Made by a program: the position numbers and the translations under genes. This document shows positions 9,473 through 19,000 of a stretch of DNA of 64,000 nucleotides, piece after piece. This stretch comes from Arenibacter amylolyticus (lineage in GTDB: Bacteria > Bacteroidota > Bacteroidia > Flavobacteriales > Flavobacteriaceae). Below the pieces are notes generated by a model. It was not told the DNA's origin. It did not search any database and was given only the letters and a program-made list of their open reading frames with translations. Within the stretch, counting starts at the first letter, position 1, and each line of letters begins with the position of its first letter. The DNA lies in assembly GCF_002150785.1 (NCBI RefSeq), contig NZ_MTAZ01000007.1, positions 123,033 through 187,032 on the forward strand. Reading direction: 5' to 3'.

Positions 9473-10825
9473 CTAAATAGTCCTCCCATTCTTATGGTAT
9501 TCCCGTTTCACCCCTTGAACGATATCTGCCATAAATATTTCCGTTCCCTTCCTATCCAATGCCATTAAAGAGGCGTACTGTACGGCATTAACAATAGAGC
9601 CCCCCGCCAGTTCATAATCGTTCGCGATTTGATAAAGATTTATGCTTTTCTCCAATTGACAGGTATCGGAAAATGCCATTTGCCATAAATTATAGCGTTC
9701 CTTGGCCGAGGGGATTGGAAATCTGATCACGGTCTGGAAACGCCTTAAAAACGCATCATCAATATTGCTTTTGAGATTGGATGCCAAGATCACCAGTCCG
9801 TTGTATTCCTCAATACGCTGCAATAAATAAGATACCTGCTGGTTGGCATACCGGTCATGGGCATCTTTAGTGGCTGTTCGGCTTCCAAAGAGGGCATCGG
9901 CCTCATCAAAGAACAGAATCCAGTCTTTGCTCTCCGCTTTGTCAAAGACCTTGGCCAAATTCTTTTCGGTCTCCCCAATGTATTTCGAGACCGTTTGGGA
10001 GAGGTCTATCCGATAGACATCCAGTCCTAGTTTTTTTCCAAGAAGACTGGCCGTTAAGGATTTCCCAGTTCCCGGAGGGCCATGAAACAAGGTCTTATAC
10101 CCTGGCTTTAGTATGTTCGCCATTTTCCAATCTACCATCAATTGCCGATGGTGTTTTAACCATACCTCTATTTCCTTGAGTTGGTTCTGGGTGCTTTGTT
10201 CCAAGATAAGGTCTTTCCATTCCATCCTGGTTTCCAGGCGTCTAGCAGGGAAGTCACTACTAAAGGTTGGTTTTTTCACTTCCCCGGTAGTTATCCTATC
10301 CAGCACTTCCTGGGAAAGGCATATCTGCCCGTTAAGGATACTGGTATTGCCCGAAACTTCGGATAACCATATCAGCTGTTTCTTTGCAAACACATGATCG
10401 CCTTCAAAGGGTTTTAGCAAGGCAAAGCGCCTTTCCAGATCATTGGCGGCCAAAATAAACATTACCGTTTCCCCAGTAGGCAGGAATCCCGAATGGGAAT
10501 CGCTTACCTTCCCGCCAAACTCGGTGTACAATTGATTGGTAGTCTTGTTTTTTTGAATAAACACATCCAATAATTCCGGTTTTATATAAGGGACGGCAGC
10601 GAGGATTAGGATAAATCTTTCCACAAATCCAAATCCATTCTCCTGAACCAATTGGGCGTAGCCCGAGGTCCCCTCGGAAATATTAGGGGGTGCAATCTCC
10701 ATAACATCCCTGTACTCGGTTGCTTCATTGGCATTTAAGTCCGACCTTGTTTTAAGGATCTGCTTTAACCATTGTAGCTCCATGCCAATATCCGCTGCGT
10801 TTATTCTAATCTTGTCGGTTACCAT
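9473..10825 (-). CDS. CIS-associated AAA+ ATPase (Pvc15/Afp15-like)
   Basis: The protein is an AAA+ ATPase of the type found in nearly all extracellular contractile injection systems, where it is needed for assembly or cargo loading. From the chosen start (ATG at 10823-10825) it has 450 residues. Walker A is GPPGTGKS (249-256), Walker B is ILFFDEAD (303-310), and a RRF arginine-finger segment lies at about 361-363. The N-terminal half is a family-specific domain. The frame is open up to 10879 with other ATG codons at 10852 and 10879. I prefer 10825 because it gives a short overlap (7 bases) with the stop of the preceding tape-measure gene, and residues from there on (MVTDKIRINAADIGMEL) look like a natural N-terminus. 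The start remains uncertain. Confidence 0.9.
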   Translation of the reverse strand: MVTDKIRINAADIGMELQWLKQILKTRSDLNANEATEYRDVMEIAPPNISEGTSGYAQLVQENGFGFVERFILILAAVPYIKPELLDVFIQKNKTTNQLYTEFGGKVSDSHSGFLPTGETVMFILAANDLERRFALLKPFEGDHVFAKKQLIWLSEVSGNTSILNGQICLSQEVLDRITTGEVKKPTFSSDFPARRLETRMEWKDLILEQSTQNQLKEIEVWLKHHRQLMVDWKMANILKPGYKTLFHGPPGTGKSLTASLLGKKLGLDVYRIDLSQTVSKYIGETEKNLAKVFDKAESKDWILFFDEADALFGSRTATKDAHDRYANQQVSYLLQRIEEYNGLVILASNLKSNIDDAFLRRFQTVIRFPIPSAKERYNLWQMAFSDTCQLEKSINLYQIANDYELAGGSIVNAVQYASLMALDRKGTEIFMADIVQGVKREYHKNGRTI

Positions 10826-12279
10826 TCCACGTTTATTATATATTGGTTCCATGGCAATTTTACTACCGAAATTGGCCACGTCAATCGGTCTAACAATACA
10901 TCAAAGCCCTTTCTCTCGACTTTTATCAACCAGCCATTCTCCTTGGGCGTCAAAAGGCCATCCCGTTGTAGGAAAGTCTGTCTTAAACTATCCGGACCTG
11001 TATTTTTTAAGGCCGGCCAATTAGCAATAAGGGCCCGCAATAGATGCTCACATTCTTGTTTTTCCCCTTTGGTCAAACCAAAGCGGTCCGAAATAAAATC
11101 TGTAGGCCCTACCCCACATAGTATTTTATTCAACAACCAGTGGGTTTCGTCTCCTCCTTCCGATCCAAAGACCATGAAATGCAATAGATGGATGGCTTTG
11201 GTAAACGCCTTTTCATCCTGGAATAATTGCTCTTTCATAAGACCTAATCCGGTAAAGAAAGCTTCCAAATAAGGCCAAACCAATATTAGACCTGCGTTAT
11301 TGATGACTATTCCATTTTCCATCGGCAATTCCTTGGGAGTCACCATCCTTTTTCTCACCTGTCTTCCCCTAGTAGCTGTTTGGGATCTTGATTGGTGCGG
11401 GGCGACCAAGATTTCCATTAATTGCCGCTCCTCCCTGGAAAACAGGTCTCCCCGCTTCCAATCTACCGATTTAAGCAGCGCTACAACCGATTTTCGATAG
11501 GTTGTTGGCAGTAGCTGGATTAGCCGCACCCTAGACGCATCTGATTGGTACACAAGCTGCTCAAGAAGTTGTTCCATAACCCACATCCGGACTACCCCAT
11601 CCGTTTTTAGGTCGTCTAATAAGCCCTTTGCTGTTTTGGCTATTGAAGTATTCGCTAAGGGCATTGGCCTCCCCAACTTGCTTAAACAACCTTTAAACAG
11701 CGGAAGCTCGTCCAAAACTGCTTTTTTAGACATGGGATAATATTTAAAAAGGAAGTCCGACATTTGCTTTTCCGAAAAAAACCGGACCGCTCGTTTTCGG
11801 GCCTCTACATGCCCTAAAATCCTGAGCAATTGGGGCATGGCGACCAACTCTTTGGAAGAGAAATCCGATTGCAGTTTTGGCAGGTCCCCTTCGTAGTACC
11901 AAGGGAGTTGGCCCGTATTCAAATAATAGAGCAAGGTGTTTTTCACCTTTTGCCGAACGGCCATTTTGGAGGGTACGGGAGAAACTTTTTTATCCCTAAT
12001 CTGATGAAAGAGTTTTTCCTTCAATGCTTTTTTCACCGCTTTCGGAAATTCCGATTCCAGCCGATTAAATGCCAAATGCCCAATATCTATGGTCATGGTA
12101 TCTATCCGAACTACCTCATTATCGGGTATCAGATTTTCACAGATATCGGAAAGAATAGCCTCTATGCTTTCCTTATACACCTTGGAAATTGCCATAGCAA
12201 CCTCCTCTTGGTCATCCACATTTGCGATGTTGATGTCCAAGACTTGTTGTTTGATACTATGTTTATCTACATAGGACAA
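10819..12279 (-). CDS. Contractile injection system tape-measure protein
   Basis: The 486-residue protein matches the Bacteroidota CIS tape-measure family in its N-terminus (KQQVLDINIANVDDQEEVA, then a segment like VRIDTMTIDIG) and in its position directly before the AAA+ ATPase gene, as Pvc14/Afp14 precede Pvc15/Afp15. Such proteins set the length of the inner tube and may occupy its lumen. The sequence is helical and rich in Leu, Lys and Glu, with no membrane segment or signal peptide. A basic linker lies around residues 295-315. It starts 3 bases after the stop of the 1247-residue gene, consistent with one transcript. It is shorter than many phage tape measures, which would suggest a short particle if length scales as in phages. 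Confidence 0.8.
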   Translation of the reverse strand: MSYVDKHSIKQQVLDINIANVDDQEEVAMAISKVYKESIEAILSDICENLIPDNEVVRIDTMTIDIGHLAFNRLESEFPKAVKKALKEKLFHQIRDKKVSPVPSKMAVRQKVKNTLLYYLNTGQLPWYYEGDLPKLQSDFSSKELVAMPQLLRILGHVEARKRAVRFFSEKQMSDFLFKYYPMSKKAVLDELPLFKGCLSKLGRPMPLANTSIAKTAKGLLDDLKTDGVVRMWVMEQLLEQLVYQSDASRVRLIQLLPTTYRKSVVALLKSVDWKRGDLFSREERQLMEILVAPHQSRSQTATRGRQVRKRMVTPKELPMENGIVINNAGLILVWPYLEAFFTGLGLMKEQLFQDEKAFTKAIHLLHFMVFGSEGGDETHWLLNKILCGVGPTDFISDRFGLTKGEKQECEHLLRALIANWPALKNTGPDSLRQTFLQRDGLLTPKENGWLIKVERKGFDVLLDRLTWPISVVKLPWNQYIINVEW

Positions 12280-12282
12280 TTT

Positions 12283-15200
12283 TTATACTTTAAAGTTTTT
12301 CGTAATGTTCGCTACTATTTCCTTCCCTAGTACCCCCGACTTGCTCTTAGACCACTCTTTCATTTCACCCTCCATATTAACCCCGGCCTTTTTTAATGCC
12401 TTGGCCGTGTTGCTCAGGGTTTTTTCACTCTCGGCACTGATATTTTTCCCCTCGTTGATAATTAAGCGATCCATATAACTATTGGTAAGGACTTTTAGGG
12501 AATTGGCCCTGTTGGTTTTTGTCGTTTTATCCGTTGTAGTGTTCATTTCCTTAAGAAGAAGATCCCGATTCTTCAGATAGGTCTTGTTAAGTTCCTCGGT
12601 GCTTATTTCCGCTTCCTCATTAAATGTAGTAATCACCTTTTCTACGGCTACTAGGGTCTTTATATTTTCCCTTTCCTTGGCAATAGCCTTCTCCATTATT
12701 TCGCGATATAATTTTCCACTTCTCTTATATTCATCGGCTAGGAGAATGGCCTCTCTTGAATCTTCTACAAACCCTATATTATTGATTAACTCCTTAAGCC
12801 CCCCTTTTAATTTGGTACCTGGAATCAATTCTACATCCTGGGTGGTCATCTCATTTTTTACCACCACCTTGGAAATTTTCACCCTGTGAAATCCGTTGGC
12901 CGCCACTAGAAGTTCATAAGTCCCGTTTACCATGGCCTCATCGGTGAGCCTATACATCCCCTTGCTATCGGTTTTGGCTCCAATATCCTTACCTCCCATG
13001 GAGGTCCATACATCGGCGTTCTCTATAGAGATTTGCCTGCCTTTTTCATCCTTATAGAATACAAAGCCTTTTATACCAATGGTGATATCCCCTTTGGGAA
13101 TGATGGGAATAATAATAGTGATGTTGGAGGAGTCCAAATCCCTTAACTCCGTATTCCCCACCTTTTCTATGGTATAGGGAAAATCTTCTATGAGATAGGC
13201 ACTGGTATTATTTCCGGAAGCCGCCAAAACTTTTTTTTCATCTACACTGTAAATAAAGGTTTGTATTTCCTTATGCGGATCAAAAGGATGGGGCCTCACA
13301 TTCAATTTGGCCTCCCCATACTTCCCATTGTTGCCGCTCAACTTAATTCGATATCGTTCCGGTTCGTACATAGAATGGAGCATGTGTTCTTCCACTACTT
13401 CGTATTGAATAGGAGCCTCCTTGTTATTGTTTATCCTTGTTGGGACTATTTCATTGATAGGAACCGCCAACGGATCTAAATGAGCTGTCACTACCCCCAC
13501 CGATGTACAGGGATCGCAACATTGATAAGGCAGCGTGAAATCGGCAAGAACTCTCCCGGCACCTTCTTCGTTTAATTTAAAAAAGGCATCTATATCCAGT
13601 TTATCAGTTTTGATTTCCTTTGTCCATTTTTCCAATACACCCTTCATTTCTGCCCGAAATCTATCCGAAAATCCGTCTTGATATAACAACACAAAGGTTT
13701 GTCCCTGTGCTACCCCGGCCTTGTGTTCCAACCCTGGGTGATGTTTTAAAAACTCCCCGAAACTATGCTGTTGATGATATGCAGAAATTCTATTGACTAG
13801 GGTATTGTGAAGTACGCGAATATCGATATAAGGATAAATAAAAAGATTCCTCATCAACTCCTGAACTGCTGCTATCAATCTTAGGACCACGTGTACTTTT
13901 GTTAGATTACCATTGTTGGGAATTTCACCCGCTTTCAACTTTAGAAAGTTGGTAAATAGGTCCAGCGGACATTTATAGGCTTCCAACCACGCCGTCATAT
14001 TAAAGGCCTCAAAGCTTTCCGGAGTACGATTGCGTATGGCTATTAAACACGCGTCGATTTGTGCATGAAGACTATCTACAGTTACACTATTTACCCCGGC
14101 AGCACTTCCACCTGGAGCCTCTTTCTCCCTTTTAATCCATTCGGCCCTATTGGCCTCCTTGGTCTTATAGTGAACTTCATCCATTGCACGGTACCAATTA
14201 TTGTTGTCCAAACCTAAATTAACACCACGTACCTTGTTAAGTTCTTCATATAATTCGGAGGTGTCTTTCTCAGACATTATATTACTGTCGTTTTTGGTCT
14301 TATTCTTACGCTGAAGAAAGCGTGAACCTGAAATCAATCGCGAAAAACTTCCTAAAAAATAGAGCAACTTGCCACGCCAAATGGCATAATGTGGCTGTAA
14401 ATCCTTATAGTGGCAGTCCCGAAGTCCCAATAATTTTTCATGGACCACGGATTCGTCACCAAAATAGATGGTTTTAATATCGAAATTTAGGTTATACTCC
14501 GTTTTTATTTTATTAAGTCCAGCCATGGTTTCCTGGATTCCCCTGCCATGGATTCCTTCCAAACGAAGGAAATTTAATTGGTCCAAATCAAAATGCAAGG
14601 GCGTAGTAAAGGGAGTCTTTCCCTCCGGAGCCATTGAATTATTGTCATAGGACAGGTTTAGTGCATCGCTTTCCTTTTCCCACAATTGACATTGACGTTG
14701 TTTCCTTTCAAAGTTCCATTCAACTTCCAGGTTTTCCAAGGCCTCAAAATTGCTAGTACTTTTGGAATCGTAGTAAAACGGAATGCTGCGCATGGACAAG
14801 CTCGATTTTTTCTCACAGCTTGGGGTTACCTTAACTTCCACCTTACCCATATTCTGAAGGCGATCAAAGGAAAATTTTTCCAATAGTAATACTATTCTTT
14901 TATGTAGGGATATGGTCTTATCCAGAAGTTGTCCATGTAGGTTAAAAATAGGTGGCTGGGTAAAGCGATGTCTGTACGCATCTACTTCACATTTGGCAGG
15001 TTGCTGATTTATCACTTTTCCCAACATCAGGTGTCTTGGAAACCTATTCATGTCCGGGCAGCACTGGAGCATTAAAGCGTAGGCAGTTTCCCTAAATTCC
15101 TCATAGGCCAGGATGAGATCTTTATAAAAATCATAGACATATTGTACCCCCCACCAGCTAGGTTGAGTGAGACCACCTGCCAAATACGCTTCCAATTGTT

Positions 15201-16026
15201 TAAAGGTATTTTCGATGATTGAGGAAGAGAAAGGGTTCTCTCCATAACTCTTGTTTAGGATTGGCTCGTAAACCGTATAAGTAGCATTTAATAGGGCCTT
15301 TAAGGGGGTAAACCCTTTAATCATTGTTTCTACATAGGCAAAGGCAAAAGGGAAATAATGTTTGGTTTCCAAATCATCAAACAATACCCTAGGTAGACCA
15401 AGGTCCCTTAAATCATCTTTTTTTAGAAACAGGTCGTCCTGTCTACCTCCGTTGGTCCTACTATTGACCTTGTTTAGATCGTCTACACTGATGAGTAGTT
15501 TTCTAAGGTTAAAAATGCGGTCAATTCCCAATTCATCACAGCTCTTCCCCAGACAGGATTTAAGATCATTGTCCAAACATTCCAGGAACAACACAGCTAC
15601 CTTATCATTGAGAAAATTTTTAGTCAGGGAAATAAGCTGCTCGTCTTCATCCACTTCCACCTCCTCGGTAAGCAGTTCGTAAAGCGCAACATCCTGTTGA
15701 AATATTGCATCCTGAAAAGGGGTATAGACCACCCCTTCCGGCAAATTATACGCTCGGTATTGCACCGTGGTACACGCCCCGCTCTCCGGGCATAACTTAA
15801 TTAAAAAGCCTTCCGAACTAATGCCGATTCCTTCATGAATTACCACGTTTGTGTTTTGTCCGGTAGTTACTTCCAATTCTAAACCGCAGGCGATCCCCAT
15901 CCCAATAAGGCAAGAGCGGGTTAACCTGGTCTGTTGATCCAGATATTTATGTAGCTGATTGAGCTGCCCACTGGTAAGTACCTGGTTATCTTCAAAAATG
16001 GGATAATTGTTTATTAGTGTGCTCAT
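12283..16026 (-). CDS. Large CIS structural protein of unknown role with carboxypeptidase-regulatory-like domain
   Basis: The 1247-residue protein has no enzyme motif I recognise. Its first residues (NNYPIFEDNQVLTSGQLN) begin a conserved-looking helical domain that contains several Cys residues (SCLIGMGIACGLELEV). Residues of about 985-1075 form an Ig-like carboxypeptidase-regulatory domain (GIKGFVFYKDEKGR, then GAKTDSKGMYRLTDE and GTYELLVAANGFHRVKI). The last 150 residues are helical and charged. It lies between the second baseplate protein and the tape measure, the position of the Pvc12-Pvc13 genes, so it could be a baseplate component or take the place of the tail fibre. Spacing to both neighbours is 3-11 bases. 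The Ig-like domain would suit surface exposure. That assignment is inference. Confidence 0.75.
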   Translation of the reverse strand: MSTLINNYPIFEDNQVLTSGQLNQLHKYLDQQTRLTRSCLIGMGIACGLELEVTTGQNTNVVIHEGIGISSEGFLIKLCPESGACTTVQYRAYNLPEGVVYTPFQDAIFQQDVALYELLTEEVEVDEDEQLISLTKNFLNDKVAVLFLECLDNDLKSCLGKSCDELGIDRIFNLRKLLISVDDLNKVNSRTNGGRQDDLFLKKDDLRDLGLPRVLFDDLETKHYFPFAFAYVETMIKGFTPLKALLNATYTVYEPILNKSYGENPFSSSIIENTFKQLEAYLAGGLTQPSWWGVQYVYDFYKDLILAYEEFRETAYALMLQCCPDMNRFPRHLMLGKVINQQPAKCEVDAYRHRFTQPPIFNLHGQLLDKTISLHKRIVLLLEKFSFDRLQNMGKVEVKVTPSCEKKSSLSMRSIPFYYDSKSTSNFEALENLEVEWNFERKQRQCQLWEKESDALNLSYDNNSMAPEGKTPFTTPLHFDLDQLNFLRLEGIHGRGIQETMAGLNKIKTEYNLNFDIKTIYFGDESVVHEKLLGLRDCHYKDLQPHYAIWRGKLLYFLGSFSRLISGSRFLQRKNKTKNDSNIMSEKDTSELYEELNKVRGVNLGLDNNNWYRAMDEVHYKTKEANRAEWIKREKEAPGGSAAGVNSVTVDSLHAQIDACLIAIRNRTPESFEAFNMTAWLEAYKCPLDLFTNFLKLKAGEIPNNGNLTKVHVVLRLIAAVQELMRNLFIYPYIDIRVLHNTLVNRISAYHQQHSFGEFLKHHPGLEHKAGVAQGQTFVLLYQDGFSDRFRAEMKGVLEKWTKEIKTDKLDIDAFFKLNEEGAGRVLADFTLPYQCCDPCTSVGVVTAHLDPLAVPINEIVPTRINNNKEAPIQYEVVEEHMLHSMYEPERYRIKLSGNNGKYGEAKLNVRPHPFDPHKEIQTFIYSVDEKKVLAASGNNTSAYLIEDFPYTIEKVGNTELRDLDSSNITIIIPIIPKGDITIGIKGFVFYKDEKGRQISIENADVWTSMGGKDIGAKTDSKGMYRLTDEAMVNGTYELLVAANGFHRVKISKVVVKNEMTTQDVELIPGTKLKGGLKELINNIGFVEDSREAILLADEYKRSGKLYREIMEKAIAKERENIKTLVAVEKVITTFNEEAEISTEELNKTYLKNRDLLLKEMNTTTDKTTKTNRANSLKVLTNSYMDRLIINEGKNISAESEKTLSNTAKALKKAGVNMEGEMKEWSKSKSGVLGKEIVANITKNFKV

Positions 16027-16037
16027 GACTTATTTTT

Positions 16038-19000
16038 TTAGGTTCCTAAAACGGAATTATTCAGAATGATGGCACCTTCCAGCGATTCTTCCTCGTCACA
16101 ACTGTGTAAGGTCCCGGTGGGATAAATATTTCTGCTCTTACTTAGTGCCTTTATAAAATTGTTTAACGCTACGGAGCGATCGGACTTGCTCCCAACGGGC
16201 CTATTGATCTCTAGGAGCCAAGATTTATAGGCGTGTTCCAAAGCCTCCATTTGTTCACAATTCACCCAACAGACATTGAGTAGTATATGTGCCGGGGTTT
16301 CCAACCGGAGGGTCTTTTCTACAAATTTTCTAAAGTCCAGATCTATAAACCTATCGGCCCAATAGGGAAGAATCACGGTAGCTATACAGGAATATACATC
16401 CTTAATTTGGCAGGCTTCGCAGTCTTGATCCAAATGGATGGGCAGCAGATCGTCTATTACCCATTGCAGTTTTGAAACTAGGGTAATGTCCAATTCCGAT
16501 CCATTCTCCTCTACCATCCCGACAGTGTATTGCCCCTCATTTTCGTCATTCCCCGGGTTTTCAATACGTACCCTATCCCCTTCTATGAGTGCCATTGCCG
16601 AGGCGTCGCCAACAGTTATTCTTTTGGTGATGGGTTTTATCTTGGTAATCGCTGTCTGGACCGAGTAACGTACCGTACCATTTTGGAAGGGAAGTTTTGG
16701 CAAATCGAACTTTAAATCTTCCTTGACCTTTAACTTGGATTTACCTCCTTGTGTGGTAATTTTGACAATACCGAGTTCCATTCCATCGTAAGGACCATTT
16801 TCTATATAAATGGATTGCCCAACAATTTCGGCCTTTAGATTATCGGAAACCATCAGGGTATTGTTACTGGAATCTACCTTAACAATATCGCTTCTTTTGG
16901 GAAAAATCAGTTGGGCCGTACTACTTCCCAGGGAAACCAATTGCCTAGATTCCAACGGAAGAAACAACTCCTCATTAATTCGGGGACGGAGCAATGTATG
17001 CTCTATCAAATGCATTCCCTCCTTATTAAAGAATCGTTCCTTTATAAAGTCAATTAGTTTCCCGATGGCCTTTTCATCCTCTCCACCTACCACTGTTACC
17101 GTGTTCCCGCTTATTCCCACCATGGTAAACACATGGGTATCTATTATTTCGCCGTCCGGCACCTCGGAAAAAATAGGTTCCCAAAACCCCAAAATTGTTT
17201 TGCCACCTTCATTGGATATTTCCCGTATGGTATAGACGCCATCGTTTTTTTGGGAACCCCTAATCTCAAAAAGATCGCCCACCATAAAATTGGCGCCAAT
17301 ATCTGCATCGGCCTTCACATACCTTTCCTCACTATTCACTTCCTGAAGTCCAAAGGCTTCTTCCCAGATGGCTTCCCCGTCAAATATGGGTGAAGGTAGT
17401 GCTTCGGCCAACTCAATCTCCAAATTTGGACCTATGGCATTCGTATCCATTATGGTGTATAGACCATCGTTGGAAGTAGAACCTAAAATTTGAAGCGTTG
17501 GATCGGTGCTATTTTTAATTTGGTCTGCCAAAAGGGAATTAAAATCCTTTTCAGAACTGGCCCCTAAAAGTATTCCCTTCTTACTATATAGTTGAAAACG
17601 ATAGGGGGATAGGGCCGCATCCAGCACGTAACGTTCCCTATCCAAAGCGTTATGCACCACCTCCCACAACAATTTGGCAATCCTTTCACCTCCCTTTTTT
17701 AAAACCTGTTCCTCGGTGAGCGGCAAGGTTTCCGTTTCTTCCAAGACTACCTCCTCGGTAATCTTCCCATGCAGTATTTCGAAGGGATTTGAGAAATTAA
17801 ACGCCTTGGAATACAGCACATAATCCAGGGTATAAGTGGGTAAATTGGGAGCCACAGGGCTCGTGTCTGCCGTAAGGGAATAGGTGAAGTAGTTGTTAGT
17901 GGGACAGCCTAGATTTTTTCTATTGGCTTCGTAATTTTCAAAATACTCCTTTTTTAAAATTGCCATAAGCTGGGTAATGGCAGTATCTGCATCTCCTCCG
18001 GCCGTGTCCGAATCATAGTCGTTTTTGGCACTAATTCCCAACACCCCATCCTCGCCATTCAGTTGAAAGAAAAACTTACCGCCTTCGGCTGGCAAAATGG
18101 TATAATTTTCCCGATAAAGCCCCACCATAATAAGGCCTTCCATCAATTCCTTCACCGCTGTTTCATTTTCCAAACTATCCTTTTGTACCAATAGCGGAAC
18201 CGCAGCATCATCGGTAATGGAGTAGCCCCAGCTAGTATTTATGGAGAAATTGGGACCGAAATTAAGGGTTGCCAATTCCTTTTCCTGAATTCCCAATAAA
18301 AAGGAGGCCCTCTGCTCTACTCCGGAGATGTTGCCTATATGCCATTGGTAAAAGGGTTGTAGGTAATTAAAACCTTTTCCCCTTTCGGCACTGATGGCCG
18401 GGTAGCGATCTAGAAACTGTAATTTGTCCTCTATGAGGTCCAAGCCGGCAGTCTCTTTATTTACTTTATGCACCAAGATGGCATAATCCGTAAAGGTCTC
18501 CGCAAATCTTCCCAATAAATGATCCAAAAACTTGTTTCGCCTTTTAATGTACAGCTCCTCACTTTCTACCATTCCCTTCAGGGTTTCCGAATGCCCGGCA
18601 GCATCCATATATAAAGTTGATGCATTGGGGATAACTTCATGAAGAGGTTTTGAGAAATAGGTACGGTCAATTTTGTACTCCCCAAAAGCATTTTTATCCC
18701 CATTCATTGAGAAAAGATCTTTTACGCTATTTAGTTGTGCCAGTTCATTGGCGATCAACTGATCAAAAAAAGTTAAAAATGCCTTTAGCTGCTTTACCTT
18801 TCCCAATCGCTCGCTCTTCTTAAGTCCCTTTAAGGACGATAGATTGGGAATGCCCGAGCTTCCCACCCCATAGATATCGGGAAATTCTTCCTGCAGGGAA
18901 ACGTAGTTTTCAATATCCTTAAACGCTCCCAAGGGGGGATCGATATCCATTTTTGGGTACCGGATCTTTTGGGGCCTATCCGCCGCCTCCAAATTGTTTA

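Noticed and set aside
11830..12330. 166-codon open frame on the plus strand
   Set aside because: It lies antisense to the tape-measure gene and has no domain features; it is a shadow of the coding bias.
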